Part shown: in pieces, positions 8,264-17,687 of the stretch
Layout of the letters: every line of letters begins with the position of its first letter
Numbering within the stretch: the stretch's first letter is position 1
Assembly (NCBI RefSeq): GCF_014837145.1
Contig: NZ_JACYFS010000001.1
Coordinates: forward strand, 992,001 to 1,056,000
Direction: 5' to 3'
From: Chryseobacterium caseinilyticum
GTDB lineage: Bacteria; Bacteroidota; Bacteroidia; Flavobacteriales; Weeksellaceae
Length of the DNA: 64,000 nt
Notes under the pieces: generated by a model
Seen by the model: the letters and a program-made list of their open reading frames with translations, nothing else
Told to the model about the DNA's origin: nothing
Databases searched by the model: none
Made by a program: the position numbers and the translations under genes

Positions 8264-10786
8264 ATGGAAAACAAATCTCATCAACATAAGAAACCGCATC
8301 CCAGCGAAAGAATTTCACCGAGCTCAGTCTACTACTGCCCGATGGAATGTGAAGGCGACAAGGTCTATTTTCAGAAGGGAAAAAGATGTCCGGTCTGCAA
8401 TATGTTTCTGGTTCCTGTTGAGGAAAAGCTGGAAAAAGATCCCAATTACAAGCCTAAGTTTTCTTCAACAAATCTTCCCGAAAATTTTAAAGACAATATC
8501 GGGAAATACTACTGCCCGATGTTCTGCGAAAGCGATAAAGTGTACGACAGCGACATTGGCTGCCCAGTCTGCCACATGCATCTTGAAGAAATAACTGAGG
8601 AATTGGTTGAAAGCGGGATGTCAGATGCTGGAAGTGATCAGTCATCAAAACACGAAACTGACAACGCGGGAAAATATTACTGTCCCATGTTTTGTGAGGG
8701 AGATAAAGTCTATGATTCCAACTTTGGATGTCCGGTTTGCGGTATGGATCTCGTAAAATATCCTGATAAAAATGGCGACGATTCAGATGATAATTATTCT
8801 GTTTTAAAACGGAAACTTTTTATTTCTCTGGCATTTACAATTCCTGTTTTTATTCTTTCAATGGGTGGAATGCTGATTGATTTTCCTTTTTCGCACACCG
8901 TTCAGGGCTGGATTGAATTGTTTCTGACGCTTCCCGTTCTGTTTTATTCGGGATGGTTTCTGATTAAAAGAGGTTGGATTTCTTTTAAAACATGGAATTT
9001 AAACATGTTCAGCCTGATTGCGCTGGGCGTTTCTGCAGCTTTTCTGTTCAGTATTGTTGCATTAATTTTTCCGGAAAGTATTCCACATGAAATCCTTGGT
9101 CATAATCATGCAATTCCTCTGTATTTTGAAGCCGTTTGTGTGATTTTAACTTTGGTTATTTTAGGTCAGCTGATGGAAGCTTTTGCTCATAAGAAAACAG
9201 GAAATGCCATCCGCGAACTGATGAGTTTATCGCCTGATGAAGCCAATTTAATGATGAATGGCGAAGAGAAAAAAGTCCCTCTTTCCGAAATAAAAATTGG
9301 GGATATTTTAAAAGTAAAACCAGGTGAGAAAATTCCGGTGGATGGGAAAATTATTGAAGGAAATTCAGTGATAGACGAAAGTATGATCACGGGTGAACCA
9401 GTTCCTGTCGAAAAAAGTATAAATGCGAACGTAAGTGCAGGTACCATCAACGGAAATCAGGTTTTTATGATGAAAGCTGAAAAAGTAGGTGATGAAACGC
9501 TGCTTGCAAAAATCATTAAAATGGTCAACGATGCCAGCCGAAGCAGAGCTCCAATTCAGAAACTGACTGATAAAGTGGCGAAAATATTTGTTCCTTCTGT
9601 TATTTTAATATCAGTCTTAACCTTTGTATTGTGGCAAATTTTTGGACCTGAAGATCAGAAAACTCTTTTTGCTTTCGTAAATGCTGTTGCTGTTTTAATT
9701 GTTGCATGTCCGTGTGCTTTAGGCTTGGCAACGCCGATGTCTTTAATGGTTGGCATTGGTAAAGGAGCTAAAAATGGCATTTTGATTAAAAATGCCGAAG
9801 CACTTGAACAGATGAATAAAGTAAATGTCCTGATCACCGATAAAACAGGAACTTTAACCGAAGGAAAACCATCACTTGAACATATTGAAACGTTGAATAA
9901 TAATGCAGATTTAATTTTAAATTTAGCTTATTCACTCAACCAAAATTCCGAACACCCTTTGTCAGATGCTGTGATCAAAAAGGCAAAAGATCAAAATATT
10001 GCTGCGGAAAAAGTCAGCAGTTTTGAAAATATTACCGGCAAAGGTGTGAAAGGAATTATCAATCGAAAAACGGTTTATCTCGGCAACGAAAAACTTTTGA
10101 ATTCAAACCAAATATTTATTCCTGAAAATCTAAAATCTAAAGCAGTCGAAATTCAGTCGAAAGCACATACAATCTCTTTTCTGGTTCAGGAAAATGAAGT
10201 TTTAGGGTTCATCATTTTCACAGATAAAATAAAAGAATCATCTAAAAAAGCTGTACGGCAATTGCAGGATGAAGGTATTGAAATCATCATGATGACCGGC
10301 GACAATGAAAATACAGCAAAAGCAGTTGCGGATGAACTAGGAATTAAAAATTTCAAAGCCAATTGTCTTCCTGAAGATAAGTTGAATGAAGTGAAAAAAC
10401 TTCAGTCTCAGGGAAAAATAGTAGCCATGACCGGCGACGGCATCAACGATTCTCCTGCCCTTGCCCAGGCAAACATTGGAATTGCCATGGGAACAGGAAC
10501 TGATGTTGCCATAGAAAGTGCTGAAATCACTTTGCTGAAAGGCGATCTTCTGGGTGTTTTTCAGGCAAAATTGCTGAGTGAAAAACTGCTTAAAAACATT
10601 AAGGAAAATCTGTTTTTTGCCTTTGTTTATAATATTTTGGGAATCCCGGTTGCAGCAGGACTTCTGTACCCGATTTTCGGAATTCTTCTGTCTCCGATGA
10701 TTGCGGCGGCAGCGATGAGTGTAAGTTCTCTGTCTGTGATTTTAAATTCATTAAGATTAAATGCTGTTGATCTGAAAATTAAATGA
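8264..10786 (+). CDS. copA: Copper-translocating P1B-type ATPase with three N-terminal metal-binding modules
   Basis: 840 aa. It exports copper at the cost of ATP. The N-terminus has three copies of a Cys-rich module with YYCPM...CE.DKVY...CPVC.M (about residues 24-50, 82-108 and 138-164), in place of classic HMA domains. Eight membrane segments follow. The membrane metal site is Cys482-Pro-Cys484 (VACPCALGLATP), the phosphorylated residue is Asp526 in DKTGTLTEG, the nucleotide domain has SEHPLSD, and the hinge is GDGINDSPAL. CPC together with the regulator and operator points to Cu(I). Silver is an alternative substrate. Confidence 0.92.
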   Translation: MENKSHQHKKPHPSERISPSSVYYCPMECEGDKVYFQKGKRCPVCNMFLVPVEEKLEKDPNYKPKFSSTNLPENFKDNIGKYYCPMFCESDKVYDSDIGCPVCHMHLEEITEELVESGMSDAGSDQSSKHETDNAGKYYCPMFCEGDKVYDSNFGCPVCGMDLVKYPDKNGDDSDDNYSVLKRKLFISLAFTIPVFILSMGGMLIDFPFSHTVQGWIELFLTLPVLFYSGWFLIKRGWISFKTWNLNMFSLIALGVSAAFLFSIVALIFPESIPHEILGHNHAIPLYFEAVCVILTLVILGQLMEAFAHKKTGNAIRELMSLSPDEANLMMNGEEKKVPLSEIKIGDILKVKPGEKIPVDGKIIEGNSVIDESMITGEPVPVEKSINANVSAGTINGNQVFMMKAEKVGDETLLAKIIKMVNDASRSRAPIQKLTDKVAKIFVPSVILISVLTFVLWQIFGPEDQKTLFAFVNAVAVLIVACPCALGLATPMSLMVGIGKGAKNGILIKNAEALEQMNKVNVLITDKTGTLTEGKPSLEHIETLNNNADLILNLAYSLNQNSEHPLSDAVIKKAKDQNIAAEKVSSFENITGKGVKGIINRKTVYLGNEKLLNSNQIFIPENLKSKAVEIQSKAHTISFLVQENEVLGFIIFTDKIKESSKKAVRQLQDEGIEIIMMTGDNENTAKAVADELGIKNFKANCLPEDKLNEVKKLQSQGKIVAMTGDGINDSPALAQANIGIAMGTGTDVAIESAEITLLKGDLLGVFQAKLLSEKLLKNIKENLFFAFVYNILGIPVAAGLLYPIFGILLSPMIAAAAMSVSSLSVILNSLRLNAVDLKIK

Positions 10787-10868
10787 TTTGAATTCACACA
10801 TATCTAACGGAATTGCCGATATTTTCCAGACAGAAAAAGGTAATGAATCATTTGAAGTTAAGATAAAA

Positions 10869-11600
10869 ATGGAAAAAGAAAAGATTTACATAGGTTGCTC
10901 AGGTTTTTACAACAATGATTGGAAGGGTTCTCTGTTTCCTGAGGAAGCCAAAAGCAAGGATTTTCTTACACTTTATTCGAAAGAATTTAACTGTGTGGAA
11001 ATCAATTCTACATTTTACAGGAAACCAACAGCAAAAACATTGTTAAAATGGTTTGACGAAACTCCTGATGATTTTAAATTCTTTATTAAAATGCCAAAGA
11101 CAATTTCTCATGAAAAACGGCTGAAAGACTGCAGAGAAGAAATCCTTAATTTCTGCAATCATATTCAAAGTGGTTTAAAAAATAAGCTTGCGGGATTCTT
11201 ATATCAGTTTCCACCGTCGTTCAAGAATTCTGGTGAAAATTCAGATGTAATAAAAGACAGTTTAGATCCTAATTTTTTGAATGTCATTGAGTTCAGGCAC
11301 GAATCGTGGTGGGAGAACGAGGTTTTCGAAGCTTTAAAACTAAACAATATTGTTTTTTCCGGCGTGAGCTTTCCCTCTGATCTTCCCGATGAAGTAATTA
11401 TCAGTAATTCTGATGTTCTGTACTACAGACTTCACGGAAAGCCAGTCCTCTATAAATCTGAATACACAGAGGAATTTCTTGAGAATCTGGCAGCGAAATT
11501 TAGAGATAACAGTCTTAAATCTTATGTCTTTTTCAATAATACATGGGGAACTGCTGCTATAAAAAATGCTTTGTATCTGAAAAGAATTTTGGAAGAATAA
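10869..11600 (+). CDS. DUF72 (YecE-like) TIM-barrel protein
   Basis: 243 aa from the ATG at 10869. The conserved start is KIYIGCSGFYNNDWKGSLFP; a TTG at 10788 would add 27 residues foreign to the family. Other family marks are NCVEINSTFYRKPT, FKFFIKMPKTISHEKRL, VIEFRHESWW and YYRLHGKP. DUF72 proteins are widespread, have TIM-barrel folds and no settled reaction. It follows copA by 82 bases on the same strand and may be cotranscribed, but a copper role is not implied. Confidence 0.88.
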   Translation: MEKEKIYIGCSGFYNNDWKGSLFPEEAKSKDFLTLYSKEFNCVEINSTFYRKPTAKTLLKWFDETPDDFKFFIKMPKTISHEKRLKDCREEILNFCNHIQSGLKNKLAGFLYQFPPSFKNSGENSDVIKDSLDPNFLNVIEFRHESWWENEVFEALKLNNIVFSGVSFPSDLPDEVIISNSDVLYYRLHGKPVLYKSEYTEEFLENLAAKFRDNSLKSYVFFNNTWGTAAIKNALYLKRILEE

Positions 11601-11648
11601 AGCTGTATTTAAACTTAAAATCCAACAAAAAATCAGAAATTTGCAGTT

Positions 11649-12308
11649 ATGAGTTTACAGGAAAATTACCACAACATAAAAAGTCAGCTTCCCGATACTG
11701 TGGAATTGGTTGCTGTTTCAAAAACACATCCGGTGGCGGCTATTCAGGAGGTTTATGATTTCGGACAGAAGGTTTTTGGCGAGAATAAAGTGCAGGAACT
11801 GACAGAAAAATATCCTCAACTGCCAAAAGATATTCAATGGCATCTGATCGGACATCTGCAGACCAACAAAGTGAAATATATTGCTGAGTATATCGACACC
11901 ATCCAAAGTGTGGATTCTGAAAAACTTTTGAATGAAATCAATAAAGAAGCTGCCAAAAATAACCGCACAATCAAAGTTTTTTTACAGGTAAAAATCGCAG
12001 AAGAAGATTCAAAATTTGGTCTTGACATTTCAGAAGCTGAAAATCTGTTTCAAAAATTCATCAGTGGAGATTTTCCGAACATTGAAATTACGGGACTGAT
12101 GGGTATGGCCACTTTTACAGAAGATGAAGATCAGATTAAAAAAGAATTTTCAGTTTTAAAAAACCTCTTTGATAAACTTAATGAAAAACATACTTTAAAA
12201 ACCCTTTCAATGGGAATGAGTGATGATTTCCCTGTTGCAATTGAATGCGGTGCCAATTCTGTACGTGTAGGTTCAGCGATTTTTGGAAGAAGGGATTATT
12301 CACAGTAA
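11649..12308 (+). CDS. YggS/PLPBP family pyridoxal-phosphate-binding protein
   Basis: 219 aa, the usual length. PLP binds Lys25 in AVSKTHP. Other marks are FGENKVQEL, WHLIGHLQTNKVKY, LQVKIAEEDSKFGLD, GLMGMATFTED and LSMGMSDDFPVAIECGAN-SVRVGSAIFG. The family maintains PLP homeostasis and shows no known catalysis. Confidence 0.93.
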   Translation: MSLQENYHNIKSQLPDTVELVAVSKTHPVAAIQEVYDFGQKVFGENKVQELTEKYPQLPKDIQWHLIGHLQTNKVKYIAEYIDTIQSVDSEKLLNEINKEAAKNNRTIKVFLQVKIAEEDSKFGLDISEAENLFQKFISGDFPNIEITGLMGMATFTEDEDQIKKEFSVLKNLFDKLNEKHTLKTLSMGMSDDFPVAIECGANSVRVGSAIFGRRDYSQ

Positions 12309-12345
12309 ATCTTTTTGCGCTCATGGATATTTCATGTAAATTTTC

Positions 12346-12386
12346 CCGCAGATTTTCGGAGATTTAATGCGCAGATTTCCGCAGAA
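12346..12386. repeat. CGCAGATTT-type intergenic repeat
   Basis: CCGCAGATTTTCGGAGATTT is followed by GCGCAGATTTCCGCAGA, three or four imperfect copies of CGCAGATTT. I recall such units as common between genes in flavobacteria. Confidence 0.4.
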
Positions 12387-12403
12387 GTTTAACGATAGAG
12401 GTG

Positions 12404-12517
12404 TTACAATAATTTTCGGTGTTCATAATTTTTCAGTTCAGCGCTCTCTTTCTCAAAGGTAATTTCCAGAATATCTTCTGTTAAGATTGACAGATACCAG
12501 TGTTTTACATCAAAAGA
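12404..12517 (-). pseudogene. Possible short gene remnant
   Basis: A 37-codon minus-strand frame without a start codon reads DVKHWYLSILTEDILEITFE and ends in HRKLL. It looks protein-like but is short enough to be chance. The rest of the 263-base gap between the yggS-type gene and the response regulator holds only the repeat. Confidence 0.2.
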
Positions 12518-12571
12518 CTATTTAGGAACAATATTTGCTGATAATCCGGCAAAATTAATTAAATTGCGACT

Positions 12572-13756
12572 ATGCAAAAAATCCTTATCGTAGAAGACGA
12601 AAAAGCTATTTCCGGAGTACTTCACAGTATTCTTTCTGATGAACTGACCGAATATGAATTTGTGATTGCCGAAGACGGTCTCGAAGGAATTAAACATATT
12701 GAAAAAGAAGATTTTGCGCTGGTAATTTCTGATATCAAAATGCCGAAATTATCAGGAACGGAACTTCTGAAACAAAGCATGGCGCTGAAACCTGAAAGCA
12801 CTTTTATCATGATTTCCGGTCACGCCGACATCGATTCTGCGGTTTCCTGTCTGAAAGACGGAGCTTACGATTTTATCTCAAAGCCAATCGACATCAACAG
12901 ACTGATTACAAGTGTGAAAAATGCTTTGGTTAAAGAAACACTTAAAAAAGAAAATAAAAATCTTCAGAACGAAAACAAAACGCTTAAGAAGAAAGTTAAC
13001 AAAAAATACCAGATGATCGGTGAGTCTGAACCTTTAAAAAAGATCCAGGAGATGATTGAAAAGGTGGCAGTTTCTGATGCAAGAGTTTTGATCACAGGTC
13101 CCAACGGCGCCGGAAAAGAACTTGTGGCTCACGCTATTCACAATTTGAGTGAAAGATCAAGAGGTCCAATGGTGGAAGTAAACTGTGCCGCTATTCCTTC
13201 TGAACTGATTGAATCTGAACTTTTCGGTCACGTTAAAGGTTCGTTTACCGGAGCAATTAAAGATAAGCAGGGAAAATTTGAACAGGCCAACAACGGAACT
13301 ATCTTTTTAGATGAAATCGGTGATATGAGTCTGATTGCTCAGGCTAAAGTTTTGAGAGCGTTGCAGGAAAGCAAAGTTTCGCCGGTAGGAAGTGACAAAG
13401 AGATCAAGGTTGATGTGAGAGTACTTGCAGCAACCAATAAAAATATGGCTAAAGAAATCGAAGCCGGAAGATTCAGAGAAGATTTGTACCACAGACTTTC
13501 TGTAATTGAAATCTATGTACCGCCGTTGGATGAAAGAAAAGCAGATATCAAGCTTTTAGTAGATCACTTCTCAGGACTGATCTCCGACGAGCACGGAACT
13601 GCACTTAAGAAATTCGATGATTCGGCAATTAAGGCGCTGGAAGCACTTTCGTGGACAGGGAACATCCGTGAGCTGAGAAACGTAGTGGAAAGATTAATCA
13701 TTCTTGGTGGAGCTACTGTTTCGCAGGAAGACGTTGCAAGTTTTGTGAGAAAATAA
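12572..13756 (+). CDS. Sigma-54-dependent response regulator without DNA-binding domain
   Basis: 394 aa. The receiver domain (1-118) has phospho-acceptor Asp54 in VISDIKMP. The AAA+ domain (about 147-385) has Walker A at 176-183 (GPNGAGKE), the sigma-54 contact loop as GSFTGA at 223-228 instead of GAFTGA, and Walker B LDEIGD at 246-251. The protein ends about 20 residues after the AAA+ domain (VVERLIILGGATVSQEDVAS). The C-terminal Fis-type helix-turn-helix of NtrC proteins is missing, so it may act from solution or through a partner. No histidine kinase is adjacent. Confidence 0.92.
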   Translation: MQKILIVEDEKAISGVLHSILSDELTEYEFVIAEDGLEGIKHIEKEDFALVISDIKMPKLSGTELLKQSMALKPESTFIMISGHADIDSAVSCLKDGAYDFISKPIDINRLITSVKNALVKETLKKENKNLQNENKTLKKKVNKKYQMIGESEPLKKIQEMIEKVAVSDARVLITGPNGAGKELVAHAIHNLSERSRGPMVEVNCAAIPSELIESELFGHVKGSFTGAIKDKQGKFEQANNGTIFLDEIGDMSLIAQAKVLRALQESKVSPVGSDKEIKVDVRVLAATNKNMAKEIEAGRFREDLYHRLSVIEIYVPPLDERKADIKLLVDHFSGLISDEHGTALKKFDDSAIKALEALSWTGNIRELRNVVERLIILGGATVSQEDVASFVRK

Positions 13757-13827
13757 ATTAATACTTAATTCTCTTAAATTATAAAAATTTGCAGTATTTA
13801 TGCTGCAGATTTTTTTTTGTTACTATT

Positions 13828-15192
13828 ATGAACTTTTTAAATAAAAATTACACGAAAGAAGCCCTCACACTGGCTCTTCCGGTAATGCTTACACAGGTTG
13901 GGCAGGTTTCTGTAAACCTTTTTGACAACATTATTGTCGGTCGACTTTTGGGAGCAGATGCACTGGCTTCTGTTTCTTTGGGTAACGCCGTATTTTTCTC
14001 AATGTTTGTTTTGGCATTGGGTTTTTCGTTTGCCATTCCGCCTTTGGTTTCAGAGGCGCATTCTCAGCATGATCACAAGACCATCAATTCGGTATTCAGT
14101 CATGGTTTTGTTATTAATATGACTGTCGGAATTATTCTGATGCTGGTTCTGTTTGCGGGCCTGCCACTACTCTATCATTCCGGTCAGCCGGCAAAAATTA
14201 TTCCTGATACGGTAGACTTTTTATGGATTATGGCAATCAGCATCGTGCCCTTTATGGCATTTCAGACTTTGAGAGAGGTTTCTGAAGGTCTGTCGTACAC
14301 CATCGGGGTAACAAAAGCGACTATTATTGCCAATGTAATCAACATTGCTTTAAATTATGTTTTCATCAAAGGGCTTTGGATCTTCCCAGAAATGGGAGTA
14401 AAAGGTTCTGCTCTGGCGAGTTTGATTGCCAGAATATTCATGGTGGTTTTTCTGTATTTCGTCCTGATTAAAGAACCGAAAACCAGGCAGTACATCAAAG
14501 ATTTTTCATTAAAAGTAACAGTATTTTCAAAGAATATGTTTGAGAAAATGGTAAGATTAGGCTTTCCGACTGCTCTGCAGATGTTTTTTGAGGTGACGGC
14601 TTTTGCAGCAGCGGCTTTCATTTGCGGACTGGTTTCTGCTCACGATATCGCTTCGCATCAGATTGCACTGAGCATGGCGTCGTTTACTTTTAATCTCTGT
14701 ATCGGTTTCAGTGTAGCGTCAACCGTGATGATCGGAAGAAAACTGGGCGAACAGAATTTTATTGAATTAAGAAAAATCGGAATCAATAATATTAAAATTG
14801 CATTTCTCTTCATGTGTCTTTGCGGATTGTTTTTTATTTTCGGAAGAAATATTCTTCCCACATTTTTCACAAAACCTGAAGAAACTGAAGTTATTTTGCT
14901 GGCATCAAAATTACTGATTATCGCCGCTCTTTTCCAGTTATCAGACGGAATTCAGGTGACGGCTCTGGGAATGCTGAGAGGTTTGCAGGATGTGAAAGTT
15001 CCCTCCATTTACACCTTTATCGCTTATTGGCTGATCACAATTCCATTAGGATATTTTCTTTGTGTAACAATGAAAATGGGTGCTTTCGGGATGTGGATAG
15101 CGCTTGGCTTGGGTTTAACAATTTCCGCAGCAATGCTCGTGAAACGTTTTCTCAATTTATCTGCAAAGCGGATTAAACAGAATAAATTATAA
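13828..15192 (+). CDS. MATE-family multidrug/toxin efflux transporter
   Basis: 454 aa with about twelve membrane segments. The start MNFLNKNYTKEALTLALPVM is chosen because the family begins here; an ATG 13 codons upstream adds a Cys/Phe-rich stretch. Marks include PVMLTQVGQVSVNLFDNIIV and GLPTALQMFFEVTAFAAAAF-type repeats in the two bundles. MATE proteins export cationic drugs and metabolites against H+ or Na+. A terminator follows directly. Confidence 0.9.
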   Translation: MNFLNKNYTKEALTLALPVMLTQVGQVSVNLFDNIIVGRLLGADALASVSLGNAVFFSMFVLALGFSFAIPPLVSEAHSQHDHKTINSVFSHGFVINMTVGIILMLVLFAGLPLLYHSGQPAKIIPDTVDFLWIMAISIVPFMAFQTLREVSEGLSYTIGVTKATIIANVINIALNYVFIKGLWIFPEMGVKGSALASLIARIFMVVFLYFVLIKEPKTRQYIKDFSLKVTVFSKNMFEKMVRLGFPTALQMFFEVTAFAAAAFICGLVSAHDIASHQIALSMASFTFNLCIGFSVASTVMIGRKLGEQNFIELRKIGINNIKIAFLFMCLCGLFFIFGRNILPTFFTKPEETEVILLASKLLIIAALFQLSDGIQVTALGMLRGLQDVKVPSIYTFIAYWLITIPLGYFLCVTMKMGAFGMWIALGLGLTISAAMLVKRFLNLSAKRIKQNKL

Positions 15193-15196
15193 TTGA

Positions 15197-15223
15197 AAGG
15201 CGGTCTTCGGATCGCTTTTTTTT
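15197..15223 (+). terminator. Terminator after the MATE gene
   Basis: GCGGTC and GATCGC pair with one G-T wobble around a TTCG loop, followed by eight T residues. Confidence 0.8.
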
Positions 15224-15306
15224 GTATACATTTTAATATATCTATGAATAAAAGTATTTACAGTAGTTTGGCATCAATTTAGACAGGCAGAGTTTAAATT
15301 ATATTT

Positions 15307-15864
15307 ATGAAAAAATTACTTTTAAGATTTGTCCTTGTATTTGGATTATTGGGAACAACTACACTTTCGCTTACAAGCTGCGATAAAGATGACATTGAAG
15401 TTCCGGTACCATTTGATATCCCTTTAACGCTTGAAAAGGATTTACCATTTGCAACTGTCAACACAAGTTCTTATCTGCGTTATCCGGAAATTCCTCTTAA
15501 CATCGATGTAGATGCTAAGATCAAGGAGAAAAATTCTAAATTATCTGTAGAAAATCTGAAATCTGTGAAGCTTACCGGTTTTACTATTGATTACATAAGC
15601 TCTACATTAGGAAATAAACTGAATATCATCAATGGTGCAAAAGTATTTATCAAAGCTCCAAATCTTCCGGAAGTTTTAGTCGGAACAGTTGAAAACAACA
15701 CCAATCCCAATACTCTTACTATCAATACTACGGATACAGAACTGATTGACTACTTAAAATCAAAACAAAATTCTTTATTTTTAGAAATTAAAGGAGCTCA
15801 GACTAGTCTTGATGAATTGAAGGTTAATTTAAAACCAGTTTTTAAAATCACCGTTGGATTATAA
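15307..15864 (+). CDS. Hypothetical lipoprotein
   Basis: 185 aa. MKKLLLRFVLVFGLL is followed by a lipobox LSLTSC with Cys25, then DKDD, a charged tract typical of exported flavobacterial lipoproteins. The mature part is rich in Thr, Asn and Val, with no Cys, and looks beta-rich. I recognise no family. It stands alone between two terminators, so it is probably its own transcription unit. Confidence 0.75.
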   Translation: MKKLLLRFVLVFGLLGTTTLSLTSCDKDDIEVPVPFDIPLTLEKDLPFATVNTSSYLRYPEIPLNIDVDAKIKEKNSKLSVENLKSVKLTGFTIDYISSTLGNKLNIINGAKVFIKAPNLPEVLVGTVENNTNPNTLTINTTDTELIDYLKSKQNSLFLEIKGAQTSLDELKVNLKPVFKITVGL

Positions 15865-15897
15865 AAGAATTGGAAATTAAAATTTATTAATAATTAT

Positions 15898-15927
15898 AAA
15901 GAGTTGCAGTAATGTGACTCTTTTTTT
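15898..15927 (+). terminator. Terminator after the hypothetical lipoprotein gene
   Basis: AAAGAGT and ACTCTTT form the stem base, with TGCA/TGTG wobble pairs above, then seven T residues. Confidence 0.75.
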
Positions 15928-15984
15928 GATTAATACCTTTGGGGAACAGGGCGACAATCAAAAATGGTATTATATTTACAGCTT

Positions 15985-16497
15985 ATGAAAACAATACTCG
16001 AAACAAAACGCCTTGCCCTCCGCGAATTCAATATTAATGATGCCGAACATTTTTATCATTTAAATTCAAATCCAAACGTCATCCGATACACCGGAAATTC
16101 AGCTTTTAAAAATATTGAAGAGGCTCGGTCTTTTCTTGAAAACTACTCAGATTATCAGAAAAACGGTTTCGGAAGATGGGCGGTTATCGAAAAATCGAGT
16201 GGCGAATTTCTGGGTTGGTGTGGCTTGAAATACGATGAAAAATTGGATGAGACAGATATTGGCTTTAGGTTTTTTGAGCATTTCTGGAATAAAGGTTTTG
16301 CCACAGAAAGTGCTGTAGGCTGCATCGATTATGGTTTTAAAGAATTAAATTTAAACAAGATCGTTGGAAGAGCGATGAAAGAAAATACAGCTTCCATTAA
16401 AGTTTTACAGAAAACCGGACTTGAATATGAAAAAGATTTTGATTTTGATGGAAATAAAGGTGTAATTTATTCAGTTATAAATAGAAATATTAAATAA
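15985..16497 (+). CDS. GNAT acetyltransferase (RimJ/RimL-like)
   Basis: 170 aa. The start is MKTILETKRLALREF, the standard opening of this subfamily. Later come WAVIEKSSGEFLGWCGLKY, DIGFRFFEHFWNKGFATESA (acetyl-CoA loop) and ENTASIKVLQKTGLEYEK. RimL-like enzymes acetylate N-terminal amines of proteins or small amines; the substrate here is unknown. It is followed three bases later by another GNAT gene, probably in one operon. Confidence 0.88.
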   Translation: MKTILETKRLALREFNINDAEHFYHLNSNPNVIRYTGNSAFKNIEEARSFLENYSDYQKNGFGRWAVIEKSSGEFLGWCGLKYDEKLDETDIGFRFFEHFWNKGFATESAVGCIDYGFKELNLNKIVGRAMKENTASIKVLQKTGLEYEKDFDFDGNKGVIYSVINRNIK

Positions 16498-16500
16498 ATC

Positions 16501-17022
16501 ATGCACGAAATTATATTAAAACAAGTTGGAATTGAAGACATTGCCCCACTGCAGAAAATTGCAGAGGAAACATTCTTCGATACATTTGCGCCACACAACA
16601 CAACAGAAAATATGGAGCAATACATGACCACAGGTTTCACTACAGAAAAGTTAACGGCTGAACTTCAAAACCAAAACTCCAAATTCTATTTTGCCGTTTT
16701 ACAGGATGAAGTGGTTGGTTATTTAAAAGTGAATTTCGGAAATGCGCAAACCGAGCTGCAGGATTCCAACTCGCTTGAAATTGAAAGAATTTATGTTTCA
16801 AAAGATTTTCACGGTAAGAAGGTAGGACAGATTCTCTATGATAAAGCGCTGGAGATTGCGAATAAGTTAGCCTTGAAGTACGTCTGGCTTGGAGTCTGGG
16901 AAGAAAATTCCAGAGCCGTGCAGTTTTATAAGAAAAACGGATTTGTAGAATTCGGCAGGCATATTTTCAGATTCGGAAATGAAGATCAGACCGATCTGAT
17001 GATGAAAAAAATGCTGTCATAA
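16501..17022 (+). CDS. GNAT acetyltransferase
   Basis: 173 aa. The GNAT core is clear: YFAVLQDEVVGYLKVNFG, LEIERIYVSKDFHGKKVGQI (motif A, acetyl-CoA pyrophosphate loop) and VWLGVWEENSRAVQFYKKNG (motif B). The AEETFFDTFAPHNTTENMEQY opening is common in a subgroup resembling spermidine/spermine acetyltransferases, so a polyamine-type amine is a possible but untested substrate. Second gene of the pair. Confidence 0.88.
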   Translation: MHEIILKQVGIEDIAPLQKIAEETFFDTFAPHNTTENMEQYMTTGFTTEKLTAELQNQNSKFYFAVLQDEVVGYLKVNFGNAQTELQDSNSLEIERIYVSKDFHGKKVGQILYDKALEIANKLALKYVWLGVWEENSRAVQFYKKNGFVEFGRHIFRFGNEDQTDLMMKKMLS

Positions 17023-17042
17023 CAGGATTACTCATTCAGGTA

Positions 17043-17074
17043 TAAAAAAAGCAACCCAAATCAGGTTGCTTTCA
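17043..17074. terminator. Terminator between GNAT and glutathione peroxidase genes
   Basis: AAAGCAACC and GGTTGCTTT pair around CAAATCA. The A-run on the left gives a T-run for the minus-strand gene; the plus side has shorter T-tracts. Confidence 0.75.
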
Positions 17075-17093
17075 TTTATAATCCAAAAGTATT

Positions 17094-17672
17094 TTACTTC
17101 AAATACTTCACAATCGCCTCATCCGTAGGCTTCACATCACTTTTAAAAGAACCGATGAGCTTACCGTTTTCATCCAAAAGAAACTTGGTGAAATTCCAGA
17201 GAATCTGACTGTCTTTTACACCATTCAGGTCTTTTTCAGTAAGATACTTGAAGATCGGCGCAGTGTCGTCGCCTTTCACAGAGACCTTTGCAGCTAATGG
17301 AAAAGTTACACCATAGTTTTTCTCACAGAATGCACCGATTTCAACGTTTGAACCGGGTTCCTGCCCGCCAAAATTGTTGGCAGGAAAACCTACTACAACA
17401 AGCTTATCGCCGTATTCTTTTGAGATCTGCTCCAGATCTTTGTACTGAGGCGTGAAACCGCACTCTGACGCAGTGTTGACAATAAGAATTTTCTTTCCTT
17501 TAAAATCTGCAAAGTTGATGGTTTTGCCTTCTTCAAGAGCATCTACTTTATAGTCATAAATTGATTTTCCCATAAGTTCTTTGGTTTTGGTTTTTGAAGT
17601 CTCAGACTTTTTCTGAGCACAGCTGTTGATAAATGCCACGAAAGAAAGCAGCATAATAAACAATTTTTTCAT
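17094..17672 (-). CDS. Glutathione peroxidase-like lipoprotein (Cys type)
   Basis: 192 aa. The N-terminus is a lipoprotein signal ending in FINSC (Cys18). The peroxidatic Cys71 lies in NTASECGFTPQY, with partners Gln104 (NNFGGQEPGS) and Trp159 (ILWNFTKF). It reduces hydroperoxides, in bacteria more often with thioredoxin than glutathione. The lipid anchor puts it outside the cytoplasm. It lies 15 bases downstream of the LolA-like gene on the same strand, so the two form a likely operon. Confidence 0.9.
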   Translation of the reverse strand: MKKLFIMLLSFVAFINSCAQKKSETSKTKTKELMGKSIYDYKVDALEEGKTINFADFKGKKILIVNTASECGFTPQYKDLEQISKEYGDKLVVVGFPANNFGGQEPGSNVEIGAFCEKNYGVTFPLAAKVSVKGDDTAPIFKYLTEKDLNGVKDSQILWNFTKFLLDENGKLIGSFKSDVKPTDEAIVKYLK

Positions 17673-17687
17673 ATTGATTCAGGTATT

